Shown here in pieces: positions 23,582 to 31,610 of a stretch of DNA of 41,066 bases (position 1 is the first letter of the stretch; every line of letters starts with the position of its first letter). Both the position numbers and the translations under genes were made by a program. The DNA lies in assembly GCA_900543625.1 (NCBI GenBank), contig UQSF01000019.1:1-41066 (forward strand), given 5' to 3'. The notes under the pieces are model-generated. The model saw only the letters and a list, made by a program, of their open reading frames with translations, was not told the origin of the DNA and searched no databases. Origin of the DNA: an uncultured Eubacteriales bacterium (GTDB lineage: Bacteria; Bacillota; Clostridia; Oscillospirales; Oscillospiraceae).

Positions 23582-23959
23582 TTACACCTCGGGGCCCTTC
23601 GGCTCCTCGTGCTTCGGCTCTTCCTTTTTCGCTTCTTTTGCTTTCTGCTTGGCAGCCTTGCGGTCCTGAGCTTCCTTGGCAGCCTGCGCCTCGGCGCGGG
23701 CGTTCGTGGAAATGGCCCACTTGGCAACCTGAATGCGAACCTGATCCTCGCTGGTCTCAAAGGTCACGCTGTCGTCCGTGACGTGGACGACCTTGCCCAT
23801 CATACCGCCGATCGTGACGATATCGTCGCCGACCTTCAGACTGGAGCGCATTTCATTGAGCTTTTTCTTCTTCTTGTTCTCCGGAAGAATCAGGAACAGA
23901 TAGAAGATGACAAGCATCAGAATGATCATGATAATGGATGAATATCCGCCGTTTCCCAT
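23582..23959 (-). CDS. yajC: preprotein translocase accessory subunit YajC
   Basis: 125 aa. One N-terminal membrane segment (IIMIILMLVIFYLFLILP, about 9-26) precedes the KKKKKLNEMRSSLKVGDDIVTIGGMMGKV domain typical of YajC, a partner of SecDF at the SecYEG translocon. The tail after about residue 85 is a charged Ala/Lys/Glu-rich extension (AAKQKAKEAKKEEPKHEEP). The start at ATG 23959 has GGAGG seven bases upstream; the frame extends further up without support. The tgt-yajC order is common in bacteria. Confidence 0.93.
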   Translation of the reverse strand: MGNGGYSSIIMIILMLVIFYLFLILPENKKKKKLNEMRSSLKVGDDIVTIGGMMGKVVHVTDDSVTFETSEDQVRIQVAKWAISTNARAEAQAAKEAQDRKAAKQKAKEAKKEEPKHEEPKGPEV

Positions 23960-23987
23960 GGTTTTACCTCCGTGTGATGATGAAAAT

Positions 23988-24016
23988 ATTATATCCGCTT
24001 TGCTATACAAATGCAA
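23988..24016 (-). promoter_or_regulatory. sigma-A promoter for yajC
   Basis: TTGCAT (24011-24016), 17 bp, TATAAT (23988-23993), directly after the tgt stop. Confidence 0.75.
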
Positions 24017-24019
24017 GCG

Positions 24020-25150
24020 TTAAATGCGCGTATCGAGCATAGTTGTGTAAGTTTTTCGGAACGTCTCATATTCCCCGGCCTCGATCGCTGCGCGGATACG
24101 TGCCATGAGCGTGTTATAAAAATACAAATTATGCATCACGGCGAAGCGCATGGCCAGCATCTCGTCAGCCTTGAACAGATGGCGCAGATAGGCACGCGAG
24201 AACCGTCGGCAGACCGGGCAGTCGCACTGCGGGTCGATCGGCTGCTCGTCGCGCTGATACTTCTCATTTTTGATATTGATCACACCGGACCACGTGAACA
24301 GATGCCCGTGGCGGCCGTTGCGCGCCGGCATGACGCAGTCGAAGAAGTCTACGCCGCGCGCGACCGCCTCGATGATGTTGCCGGGCGTTCCGACGCCCAT
24401 GAGGTAGCGCGGTTTTTCCGCCGGCATATAGGGCTCGACGGCGGCGATGGTGTCGTACATCTCCTGCGTCGTCTCCCCCACCGCGAGGCCGCCGATCGCG
24501 TAGCCGGCCAGATCCAGTTCTGCGATCTTTTTCATATGCTCAATGCGCAGATCATGAAAGACTGTACCCTGATTGATGCCGAAAAGCACCTGACCGGGAT
24601 TGACCGCATCGTCGCGGCCGGTATAGTCATCGAGCGCCGCCTTGCACCGCTTCAGCCAGCGGTAAGTCCGGTCGCAGGAATTTTTCACATAGTCATAGGG
24701 CGACGGGATCTTGATGCACTCGTCAAACGCCATCGCGATATCAGAACCGAGGTTCGCCTGAATGCGCATACTCTCCTCAGGCCCCATGAAGATATGCCGC
24801 CCGTCAACGTGGCAGTTGAAGGCGACACCCTCCTCCGTGATCTTACGAAGCTGCGCCAGAGAAAAGATCTGAAATCCGCCGCTATCCGTCAGGATCGGTT
24901 TATCCCACGTCATGAATTTATGCAGACCGCCGAGGTCGCGGATCAGCTCATCTCCGGGTCGCACGTGCAGATGGTACGTGTTGGACAGCTCGACCTGACA
25001 GCCGATGCGCTCAAGATCCTCCGCCGAGAGTGCGCCCTTGATAGCCGCCTGCGTGCCGACATTCATAAACACCGGCGTCTGAACCGTACCGTGCGGCGTC
25101 ATGAATTCGCCCCGGCGCGCATGACCGTCCTTGCAAATCAGTTGATACAT
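24020..25150 (-). CDS. tgt: tRNA-guanine transglycosylase
   Basis: 376-aa enzyme swapping G34 for the queuosine precursor preQ1 in tRNAs with GUN anticodons. Visible: TPHGTVQTPVFMNVGTQAAIK, LTDSGGFQIFSL (catalytic Asp), the GGLAVGE loop, FFDCVMPARNGRHGHLFT (nucleophile Asp) and the zinc site CDCPVC with a downstream His. The start is ATG 25150; the upstream in-frame ATG would lie in the -35 box. The ribosome site is weak (AAAGG, 11 bases). queA, the next step of queuosine synthesis, is at 26030-27058, separated by hsp20. Confidence 0.97.
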   Translation of the reverse strand: MYQLICKDGHARRGEFMTPHGTVQTPVFMNVGTQAAIKGALSAEDLERIGCQVELSNTYHLHVRPGDELIRDLGGLHKFMTWDKPILTDSGGFQIFSLAQLRKITEEGVAFNCHVDGRHIFMGPEESMRIQANLGSDIAMAFDECIKIPSPYDYVKNSCDRTYRWLKRCKAALDDYTGRDDAVNPGQVLFGINQGTVFHDLRIEHMKKIAELDLAGYAIGGLAVGETTQEMYDTIAAVEPYMPAEKPRYLMGVGTPGNIIEAVARGVDFFDCVMPARNGRHGHLFTWSGVINIKNEKYQRDEQPIDPQCDCPVCRRFSRAYLRHLFKADEMLAMRFAVMHNLYFYNTLMARIRAAIEAGEYETFRKTYTTMLDTRI

Positions 25151-25184
25151 AGCTTGCTTGCCTTTCTGTTGTAGTTGCGCACTT

Positions 25185-25212
25185 ATTCTATCAGATTGCC
25201 GCATCAAGTCAA
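25185..25212 (-). promoter_or_regulatory. sigma-A promoter for tgt
   Basis: TTGACT (25207-25212), 16 bp, TAGAAT (25185-25190), 34 bases before the start. Confidence 0.7.
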
Positions 25213-25250
25213 GCGCTTCCGGCAGATTTGCGCTCCGGACTCTCTTTAAA

Positions 25251-25290
25251 ATGCACTGCGCCCCGGCGATTAGCCGGGGCGCTGGTGCAT
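25251..25290 (-). terminator. terminator after hsp20
   Basis: GCGCCCCGGC/GCCGGGGCGC, a 10-bp stem with loop GATTA, is extended by ATGCAC/GTGCAT and followed by TTTTAAAG on the minus strand. Confidence 0.85.
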
Positions 25291-25297
25291 TGCTGTG

Positions 25298-25747
25298 TTA
25301 CTCGATCGCGATGGTAGTGTGCTTCGGAAGCTCCTTCTGCGCAGCCTTCGGGACACTGATCTTCAGGATACCATCCTCGTACTTCGCAGAAATGTCCGCG
25401 GCTTCCACGTCGTCACCGACATAGAAACTGCGGCTCATCGAGCCGGCGTAACGCTCCTGACGCAGGAACTTGCCCTTCTGATCGGACTCATCCTTGTCCA
25501 GAGCCTTCGCAGCGCTGATCGTCAGGTAACCGTCCTGCAGGTCGACTGTCACTTCGTCCTTCTTGAAGCCCGGCAGATCCACGTCCAGCTCATACGAGCC
25601 GTCCAGTTCGCGGACATCAGTCTTCATCAGGTTCTTGGCATGCTTACCATACAGCTCATTGCCGACCTGCGGCATCATGCGGCCGAAACCGAAGAAATCG
25701 GACAGCGAATCATCAAACAGGTTTTCACCAAAAATACTCGGCAACAT
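25298..25747 (-). CDS. small heat-shock protein (Hsp20/alpha-crystallin)
   Basis: 149-aa ATP-independent holdase that binds unfolding proteins. The N-terminal arm is MLPSIFGENLFDDSLSDFFGF. The alpha-crystallin domain spans about 42-140 (TDVRELDGSYELDVDLPGFKKDEVTVDL), with the AKYEDGILKISVPK strand near the end. A C-terminal IAI-like motif (TTIAIE) is present, as in oligomerising sHSPs. Transcription appears controlled by HrcA (CIRCE over the promoter), and the leader can fold over the ribosome site GGAGG and the start codon. Single-gene unit with its own terminator. Confidence 0.95.
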   Translation of the reverse strand: MLPSIFGENLFDDSLSDFFGFGRMMPQVGNELYGKHAKNLMKTDVRELDGSYELDVDLPGFKKDEVTVDLQDGYLTISAAKALDKDESDQKGKFLRQERYAGSMSRSFYVGDDVEAADISAKYEDGILKISVPKAAQKELPKHTTIAIE

Positions 25748-25798
25748 AAGTCATTCCTCCATTCATACCTTTCGTAGGCGCTGGGGAAAAACTCCATG
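25745..25798 (-). promoter_or_regulatory. candidate fourU-like RNA thermometer in hsp20 leader
   Basis: In the mRNA, UUUUUCC (25785-25791) can pair fully with the ribosome site GGAGGAA (25754-25760), two pairs being G-U. The flanking GAG and CAU can pair with CUU and the AUG start codon. A 24-nt loop separates the arms, with a small GCCU/AGGU inner stem. The arrangement is that of fourU thermometers known upstream of small heat-shock genes. Confidence 0.5.
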
Positions 25799-25882
25799 CG
25801 TTGGCGAACTCTGTTACCGTTTGTACAACAATGCCTAATCTCCGGAGGGCTCTTAACGTTCCCTCCCTCATCGATCGTGTTC

Positions 25883-25910
25883 ATCATAGCACACTTTTTA
25901 GCACAGTCAA
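25883..25910 (-). promoter_or_regulatory. sigma-A promoter for hsp20
   Basis: TTGACT (25905-25910), 16 bp, TATGAT (25883-25888). The -35 lies inside the CIRCE element. The leader is about 130 nt long. Confidence 0.75.
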
Positions 25911-25924
25911 GCGCTGAGTGCTAA
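25898..25924. promoter_or_regulatory. CIRCE operator (HrcA binding site)
   Basis: TTAGCACAG, nine bases, GAGTGCTAA. The consensus TTAGCACTC-N9-GAGTGCTAA is matched except for two bases in one arm. HrcA would block the overlapping -35. Confidence 0.85.
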
Positions 25925-25976
25925 CGTTCACGAAACGCGCAATGTTTGTTCACAAAATATGTGATTTTAAAAGCCT

Positions 25977-26005
25977 GACCGCCCTGCAACGCCTGCAGGG
26001 CGGTC
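25977..26005 (-). terminator. terminator after queA
   Basis: The 12-bp stem GACCGCCCTGCA/TGCAGGGCGGTC with a 5-nt loop is followed by AGGCTTTTAAAA on the minus strand. Confidence 0.75.
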
Positions 26006-26029
26006 TTGATGGAGCCTCGGTGTGTTCTA

Positions 26030-27058
26030 TCAGAGATCCGCGATAAACATCGCATCTCCAAACGAGAAAAACCGATAGCGGTTTTCGACGGCAATTTTAT
26101 ATGCGTTGAGGATATGCTCCCGTCCGGCCAGCGCCGAGACGAGCATGATGAGCGTGCTCTCCGGGAGGTGAAAATTCGTGACGAGCGCATCCAAGCATTT
26201 GAACTTATAACCGGGGTAGATGAAAATATCCGTCCAGCCGGACTGTGCGCGCAGCGTCCCGTCGGGCTCGGCAAAGCTCTCGACCGTGCGGCAGGACGTT
26301 GTGCCGATGCAGACGACGCGGCCGCCGCTCGCCTTCGTCTCGTTGACGATGCGCGCCGTTTCCTCCGGAATGATGCAAAACTCCGAGTGCATCGGATGAT
26401 CTTCGATCTCATCCTCCTTGACAGGACGGAACGTGCCAAGACCGACGTGCAGCGTGACATAGCCGAGCCTTACGCCCATGTCCGCGATCTGCTGCAGCAG
26501 TTCCTTCGTAAAGTGCAGACCGGCTGTCGGTGCGGCTGCGCTGCCGAGCTCACGGGAATAGACCGTCTGGTAGCGCTCCTGATCCTGCAGCTCCGCCTTG
26601 ATATACGGCGGCAGCGGCATTTTGCCCAGCCGCTCGAGCACCTCGAGGAAAATGCCCTCATAGTGAAACTGCACGATCTTGTTGCCATCGGCGATCGCAT
26701 CGACGACCGTGGCAGTCAGTTCCCCGTCACCAAACGACAGCGCAGTGCCGGGCTGTGTCTTGCGTCCCGGCCGGGTCAGGCACTCCCATTTGCCGTCACC
26801 GAGGTCGCGCAGCAGCAGCACCTCGACCGCTCCGCCGGTGCTCCGGTGCCCGAGCAGACGTGCCGGAAGAACACGTGAATCATTGAGGATCAAGCAGTCG
26901 TTCGGGCGCAGAAACTGCGGCAGCTCATAAAAGTGGTGGTGCTCGACCGCACCGGTCGATTTATCCAGCGTCAGAAGCCGGGAGGCATCGCGGCGCTCGA
27001 GTGGCGTCTGTGCGATGAGCTCCTCCGGCAGGTCAAAATAGAAATCCGATTTTTTCAT
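26030..27058 (-). CDS. queA: S-adenosylmethionine:tRNA ribosyltransferase-isomerase
   Basis: 342-aa enzyme converting preQ1-tRNA to epoxyqueuosine-tRNA using the ribosyl group of SAM. Visible: FDLPEELIAQTPLERRDASRLL at the start, DCLILNDSRVLPARL, EVLLLRDL, SAAAPTAGLHFT (highly conserved), LHVGLGTFRPV, GTTSCRTVES, TDIFIYPGYKFK and NFHLPESTLIMLVSA. The ATG at 27058 overlaps the spoIID stop (ATGA), with GGAG ten bases upstream, so it is translated from the spoIID transcript. It partners functionally with tgt. Confidence 0.97.
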   Translation of the reverse strand: MKKSDFYFDLPEELIAQTPLERRDASRLLTLDKSTGAVEHHHFYELPQFLRPNDCLILNDSRVLPARLLGHRSTGGAVEVLLLRDLGDGKWECLTRPGRKTQPGTALSFGDGELTATVVDAIADGNKIVQFHYEGIFLEVLERLGKMPLPPYIKAELQDQERYQTVYSRELGSAAAPTAGLHFTKELLQQIADMGVRLGYVTLHVGLGTFRPVKEDEIEDHPMHSEFCIIPEETARIVNETKASGGRVVCIGTTSCRTVESFAEPDGTLRAQSGWTDIFIYPGYKFKCLDALVTNFHLPESTLIMLVSALAGREHILNAYKIAVENRYRFFSFGDAMFIADL

Positions 27059-28656
27059 GAAACATAGGCTCCGGTATAATAGAAACTGATGATCTCTTCG
27101 TAGGTTTTGCCGTGTTCCTGCGCCATAGCTTTGGCGCCCCACTGGCTCATGCCGCAGTTGTGGCCGTAGCCGCCGCCGACGACATTGTAGACATTCGAAG
27201 CTGCATCATACTCCACGGTGAAGTGGCGGCTGTTATAGCGCAGGCCGCAGATCTTTGTCAAAAACGTGCGCACATTGTCCTTGCTGTAAGTTTTGCCGCC
27301 GACCGTCACGGTCATGACATTTCCGATTGGCGTATAAGTGACGGAGATGTCACCGACTGCATCGCGGGAAACAGACGTTCCCCAGCTCTTACAGTAAAAA
27401 TCAATATCTTTTTCATATGGGTCAATCACGCCGCGCAGATATGGCACTTCCGCAACCCAGACATTTTCGGAGTCCTCGGTCGCACCACCATCGGCAGCAA
27501 AGAAGAACGTCTCACACAGTTTGCCCTGATAGCGGACAAATTTCCCCGCCGTCTCGTCCACGGCACGGTCACTGTTGGTGCTGGCGTCGATCGTTCCTAA
27601 ATAAACCTGACTGGTCGTCGTCGCTGTGATGTCAAAGCCATACGCCGGCACGCCGTTCATATGCGAGGCGGCATACGTGCGCGCGCAGACCGCCTGCGCC
27701 TTGAGCGCCTCGATCGGCCAGCCGCTGCTCATCTCGTACGGCACAACGCCCTTGACGTACGACTCCAGATCCACGAAGTTCACCAGTGTGAGCTTCTGCG
27801 GCTGCTGCGTATCGAAGCGGGTAAACTGGAAATCACCATAGTACGTGCATGAGCGATCTGTACTGCGGTATTTACACTCGGCCACCTGCGTAATTGCGGT
27901 ACCGCTGCTGTTTTGGGGCGCAAGCGTGAGCGATTTGGTCGAGCCGCAGTCAAAACCGAAAAGGATCTGATCCGTACCGGCCTTCACGACCAGCACGCCG
28001 CGTGAACCGCCGGAAACGACGCTGCCGCTCGCGGCAGCCGATGATGCAGAGGCTGCATCCGCGGTCTCAAAGCTGCCGATGCGGACGCGGTATGCTCCGT
28101 TATAGAACACCGGATACCCGCCGTTGGCAGCAGCAGCCGCGCAGGCTGCCTCAAAATCTGTATATGTATCATCAAGCTCGATGTGATAGGCACCAAAGGT
28201 GCTGCTTCCGACTGTAACGTTTGTGTCTGCGACAACAGCCACGGAGCTCTCGGCCGTCGAACCGACCACGCGGAAAACGCGTCCGGCCTCTTCATCATAA
28301 TATCCGAAGGCAAAGCCGGAGCCCGTCTTGATCTGCAGATGTACAGCATCGAGTGCCGTCGAACCAAATGCCAGTCCGGCGCGGATGATACCGTTCGGAA
28401 TGTTCGGCTGTACGTCGTCATATTCCGTGCCGCCGAGCATCTGTGTGCCGTTCGCCGTGGCTGCATAGACGCCGCGATCCGGCAGCTTTGCCGCTTCTCC
28501 GGACGCACCAATGGCATACGCATCCGCCATCGTCAGCGTGCTGCTGCCGTCATTGACGTAATACGTCTGCGCGCCGAACACCGACGTGCAGGGCGTCGCC
28601 GCCAGCAGAGCGGCGGCAAGCAGCGCCGTTACTGCCTTTTTTATACTCGATTTCAT
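27055..28656 (-). CDS. spoIID: SpoIID/LytB-domain protein (stage II sporulation protein D)
   Basis: 533 aa with a signal peptide (KKAVTALLAAALLAATPCTSVFG, about 6-28). The middle region includes a SPOR-like stretch (YPVFYNGAYRVRIGSFETADAA, about 190-215) and a low-complexity Ala/Ser segment. The SpoIID domain fills about 295-533, with VKGVVPYEMSSGWPIEALKAQ, ARTYAASHM, and the C-terminal GGGYGHNCGMSQWGAKAMA with its conserved Cys/His. SpoIID-type proteins cut glycan strands lacking stem peptides during engulfment. The protein is longer than Bacillus SpoIID (~340 aa), so a vegetative or germination LytB-type role is also possible. GAGGTG precedes the start at 28656. First gene of an operon with queA. 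Confidence 0.88.
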   Translation of the reverse strand: MKSSIKKAVTALLAAALLAATPCTSVFGAQTYYVNDGSSTLTMADAYAIGASGEAAKLPDRGVYAATANGTQMLGGTEYDDVQPNIPNGIIRAGLAFGSTALDAVHLQIKTGSGFAFGYYDEEAGRVFRVVGSTAESSVAVVADTNVTVGSSTFGAYHIELDDTYTDFEAACAAAAANGGYPVFYNGAYRVRIGSFETADAASASSAAASGSVVSGGSRGVLVVKAGTDQILFGFDCGSTKSLTLAPQNSSGTAITQVAECKYRSTDRSCTYYGDFQFTRFDTQQPQKLTLVNFVDLESYVKGVVPYEMSSGWPIEALKAQAVCARTYAASHMNGVPAYGFDITATTTSQVYLGTIDASTNSDRAVDETAGKFVRYQGKLCETFFFAADGGATEDSENVWVAEVPYLRGVIDPYEKDIDFYCKSWGTSVSRDAVGDISVTYTPIGNVMTVTVGGKTYSKDNVRTFLTKICGLRYNSRHFTVEYDAASNVYNVVGGGYGHNCGMSQWGAKAMAQEHGKTYEEIISFYYTGAYVS

Positions 28657-28707
28657 AGCGCACCTCGCTGTTTTGTGAGTGTGGTCATACGCAAAATATG
28701 ACACTTT

Positions 28708-28736
28708 ATTATAATAACTTTTTGCACATTATGCAA
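28708..28736 (-). promoter_or_regulatory. sigma-A-type promoter for spoIID-queA
   Basis: TTGCAT (28731-28736), 17 bp, TATAAT (28708-28713). A TCATATT box at about 28697-28703 resembles a sigma-E -35, but the matching -10 (CTCACAAA) is poor. Confidence 0.65.
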
Positions 28737-28752
28737 GTGCTTTTCTATGGAA

Positions 28753-28782
28753 AAACGCCCTCCGTCAGTCCGGAGGGCGTTT
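28753..28782 (-). terminator. terminator after mgtE
   Basis: The 12-bp stem AAACGCCCTCCG/CGGAGGGCGTTT with a 6-nt loop is followed by TTCC after the T-run on the minus strand. Confidence 0.88.
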
Positions 28783-28794
28783 GAAACCAACTCG

Positions 28795-30207
28795 TCAAAT
28801 ATGCAGGAACACTTTTGCAATGGAAAAATAAATCAGCAATGACACGGCGTCCGTGATCGTCGAAATGAGCGGGCTCGCCATGACAGCTGGGTCAACGCCG
28901 ATCTTTTCGGCGATCATCGGCAGAAGGCTGCCGACTGCTTTGGCGAACATGACCACGAACACGATCGTGCAGCAGACTGTCGCCGCGACCGACATCGTAA
29001 CGGCAGTGTTGCCAAGCAGAAACCGGTCGACCAGCAGCATTTTCACGAAGTTTGCCGCTGCGAGTGAAACACCGCACAAAAACGCGACACGCAGTTCTTT
29101 CCAGATCACGCGCAGCGCATCCGACGTCGATGTATCGCCAAGCGACAGGCTGCGGATGATCGCCGTGGATGACTGGCTGCCGGAGTTGCCGCCCGTACCC
29201 ATGAGCATAGGCATGAACGATGCAAGCGCAACCTGCGTCGCCAAAGCATCCTCAAAGTGCGTGACGATCATGCCGGTGAAGGTCGCCGAGAGCATGAGAA
29301 ACATCAGCCACGGGATGCGGTTTTTCCAGATATCCACGACGCTTGTGCGGGAGTACGGCTTGTCGGACGGCGTGATACCGGCCATCTTTTCGATGTCTTC
29401 CGTAGCCTCCTGCTCCATGACGTCGATGATATCGTCGACCGTGACGATACCGACGAGGCATCCTTCCTTATCTACGACCGGTATGGCCAGCAGGTCATAA
29501 TTGGAGATCATCTCCGAGACCTCTTCCTGGTCATCACCGGTGGTCGCGTAGATGACATTGGTATCCATGATGTCCTCAAGAATCACGTCATCATCCGACA
29601 GCAGCAGATCCTTGACCGTAACAACACCCTCAAGCTTGCGCTTGGCCGACGTGACATAGCAGACATAGATCGTCTCCTTGTCCTCGCCGATCTTGCGGAT
29701 GCGGGCAAACGCCTCGCGTACACTCATGTATTTCTTCAGATCCACAAACTCGGCTGTCATGATGCTGCCGGCAGAGTTTTCGGGATATTTCAGATACTGG
29801 TTGATGAGCGCGCGCGTAGCAGGCGTCGCCGTGCGCATGACGCGCTTGACGACGTTTGCAGGAAGCTCCTCCATCATGTCGACCGCATCGTCGACATACA
29901 GTTCCTCGATGATGCCGGCAAGCTCCGTGTCTGTAATGGAGTTGATGATCGTCTCCTGCTCCTCGACCTGGAGATTTGCAAACACTGATGCTGCAATTTC
30001 CTTGGACAGGATGCGGAACACCATCGCCATCCGCTGGGGGTTATCCTCCCAGAGTTCACCGAGAAACTCAGAGATATCAAACTCATTCATTTCGTTGAGC
30101 TTTTGGCTCAACGCCTTCATCCGATGTTGATCCAGAAGCGCAAAGAGTTCGTCGTGCAGCGCCTCGTAGTCCTCGTACTCCTCGTATTCCGTGTTCTGAT
30201 CGTCCAT
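28795..30207 (-). CDS. mgtE: magnesium transporter MgtE
   Basis: 470-aa Mg2+ channel. An acidic N-terminus (DDQNTEYEEYEDYEALHDEL) leads the superhelical MgtE N domain (about 20-130). Two CBS domains follow (about 150-270, with VVTVKDLLLSDDDV and GIVTVDDIIDVM). The membrane domain (about 295-470) has FMPMLMGTGGNSGSQSST, the conserved pore segment, and ends in ISTITDAVSLLIYFSIAK. N and CBS domains gate the pore by cytosolic Mg2+. It lies 34 bases after ahcY with AGGAGG before the start, so it is probably in the same operon; no Mg-riboswitch-sized leader is present. Confidence 0.97.
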   Translation of the reverse strand: MDDQNTEYEEYEDYEALHDELFALLDQHRMKALSQKLNEMNEFDISEFLGELWEDNPQRMAMVFRILSKEIAASVFANLQVEEQETIINSITDTELAGIIEELYVDDAVDMMEELPANVVKRVMRTATPATRALINQYLKYPENSAGSIMTAEFVDLKKYMSVREAFARIRKIGEDKETIYVCYVTSAKRKLEGVVTVKDLLLSDDDVILEDIMDTNVIYATTGDDQEEVSEMISNYDLLAIPVVDKEGCLVGIVTVDDIIDVMEQEATEDIEKMAGITPSDKPYSRTSVVDIWKNRIPWLMFLMLSATFTGMIVTHFEDALATQVALASFMPMLMGTGGNSGSQSSTAIIRSLSLGDTSTSDALRVIWKELRVAFLCGVSLAAANFVKMLLVDRFLLGNTAVTMSVAATVCCTIVFVVMFAKAVGSLLPMIAEKIGVDPAVMASPLISTITDAVSLLIYFSIAKVFLHI

Positions 30208-30241
30208 CTCCCTGCCCCTCCTTTCCGTCCGGTGTTACAGA

Positions 30242-31477
30242 TCAGCCGTTGAGGTACTCCTTCTGGCTGCAGCTGAGGCTGTCGATGGAGACGCCCATGG
30301 CCTTGAGCTTGCGGCGTGCGATGTTGTCATCGATCTCCGCAGGCACAGACACGACACCCGGACGCAGCTGGCCGCGCGTGCGCACCAGATACTCCGCGCT
30401 CATAGCCTGCACGGCAAAGCTCATATCCATGATCTCGGCAGGGTGTCCGTCACCGGCCGCCAGATTCACCAGACGTCCCTGTGCGATGACGTAGATCGTC
30501 TTGCCGTTCGGCAGACGGTAGGCATCAATATTGTGCCGCGCCTCATAGATTTCATCCGCGCAGCGATCGAGCGCCTCCATGTCGATCTCAACATTGAAGT
30601 GACCGGCATTGGAAACGATCGCGCCGTCTTTCATGTGCTCGCAATGCTCGAGTGTGATGACGTCCTTGCAGCCCGTGACCGACACGAAAATATCACCGAT
30701 CGCGGCAGCGTCCATCATCGGCATGACCTCATAACCGTCCATCACAGCCTCAAGCGCGCGGACGGGATCGACCTCGGTCACGACGACCTTGGCGCCGAGT
30801 CCCTTCGCGCGCAGCGCAACGCCCTTGCCGCACCAGCCATAGCCGCTCACGACCACATACTTGCCGGCGACGACGAGATTCGTCGTGCGCATGATGCCGT
30901 CCCAGACGGACTGGCCCGTTCCGTAACGATTATCAAACAGGTGCTTGCAGTCAGCGTCGTTGACCATGATCATCGGGAAGCGCAGCGTCCCGGCGCGGTC
31001 CATGATGCGCAGGCGGTGGATACCGGTCGTCGTCTCCTCGCAGCCGCCGATGACCTGCGGGATGAGGTCCGTGAACTCCGTGTGCATCAGATGCACCAGA
31101 TCACCACCGTCATCAATGATGATGTTTGGGGCGACGGAGAGCACGCTGCGCAGATGCGCCTGATACTCCTCGTCCGAGCAGCCGTAGACAGCGTGCACAT
31201 CCATTCCCTTTGCCGCCAGCGCCGCAGCGACATCGTCCTGTGTAGACAGCGGGTTCGATCCGGTGACGTGCATCTCAGCACCGCCCATTTCGAGCACACG
31301 GCAGAGATACGCGGTCTTAGCCTCCAGATGCACGGACAGCGCGATCTTGAGACCGGCAAACGGCTTCTCGCGCGCAAAATCGCTGCCGATGTCGCGCAGA
31401 ACAGGCATATGTGCTTCTACCCAGCGGATCTTCCGCTCTCCGGATTCCGCAAGGTTCAGATCTTTGATCGTGCTCAT
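30242..31477 (-). CDS. ahcY: adenosylhomocysteinase
   Basis: 411-aa NAD-dependent enzyme splitting S-adenosylhomocysteine into adenosine and homocysteine, removing the product inhibitor of methyltransferases. Visible: the catalytic region NDADCKHLFDNRYGTGQS, the Rossmann loop VVSGYGWCGKGVA (about 207-219), VSVTGCKDVI, SNAGHFNVEID and GRLVNLAAGDGHP. It is the compact bacterial/archaeal form without the long insert. The start is ATG 31477 with GGGAGG seven bases upstream; the longer ORF start lies upstream of the likely transcription start. Confidence 0.96.
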   Translation of the reverse strand: MSTIKDLNLAESGERKIRWVEAHMPVLRDIGSDFAREKPFAGLKIALSVHLEAKTAYLCRVLEMGGAEMHVTGSNPLSTQDDVAAALAAKGMDVHAVYGCSDEEYQAHLRSVLSVAPNIIIDDGGDLVHLMHTEFTDLIPQVIGGCEETTTGIHRLRIMDRAGTLRFPMIMVNDADCKHLFDNRYGTGQSVWDGIMRTTNLVVAGKYVVVSGYGWCGKGVALRAKGLGAKVVVTEVDPVRALEAVMDGYEVMPMMDAAAIGDIFVSVTGCKDVITLEHCEHMKDGAIVSNAGHFNVEIDMEALDRCADEIYEARHNIDAYRLPNGKTIYVIAQGRLVNLAAGDGHPAEIMDMSFAVQAMSAEYLVRTRGQLRPGVVSVPAEIDDNIARRKLKAMGVSIDSLSCSQKEYLNG

Positions 31478-31514
31478 AAGGCAACCTCCCGCTAAAAATC
31501 GATTTAGGCGCTTT

Positions 31515-31543
31515 ATTCTAACACTTTCGGCAAGCGTTGACAA
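31515..31543 (-). promoter_or_regulatory. sigma-A promoter for ahcY-mgtE
   Basis: TTGTCA (31538-31543), 17 bp, TAGAAT (31515-31520), 37 bases before the ATG. The short leader argues against a SAH riboswitch. Confidence 0.75.
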
Positions 31544-31561
31544 CCGCTATTTGCACAGAAA

Positions 31562-31594
31562 ACGCCCCGGAAGGGCAGCTTCCTTCCGGGGCGT
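31562..31594 (-). terminator. terminator after spoIIE operon
   Basis: The 13-bp stem ACGCCCCGGAAGG/CCTTCCGGGGCGT with a 7-nt loop is followed by TTTCTG on the minus strand. Confidence 0.85.
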
Positions 31595-31610
31595 CGAGAA
31601 AACCGGCCGC

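Noticed and set aside
24011..25174. 387-codon plus-strand frame opposite tgt
   Set aside because: Shadow of tgt, which has all family motifs.
30208..30241. Mg2+-sensing riboswitch before mgtE
   Set aside because: Only 34 bases separate ahcY and mgtE; no room for an M-box.
31478..31514. SAH riboswitch before ahcY
   Set aside because: The leader from the predicted promoter is under 40 nt, too short for a known SAH aptamer plus expression platform.
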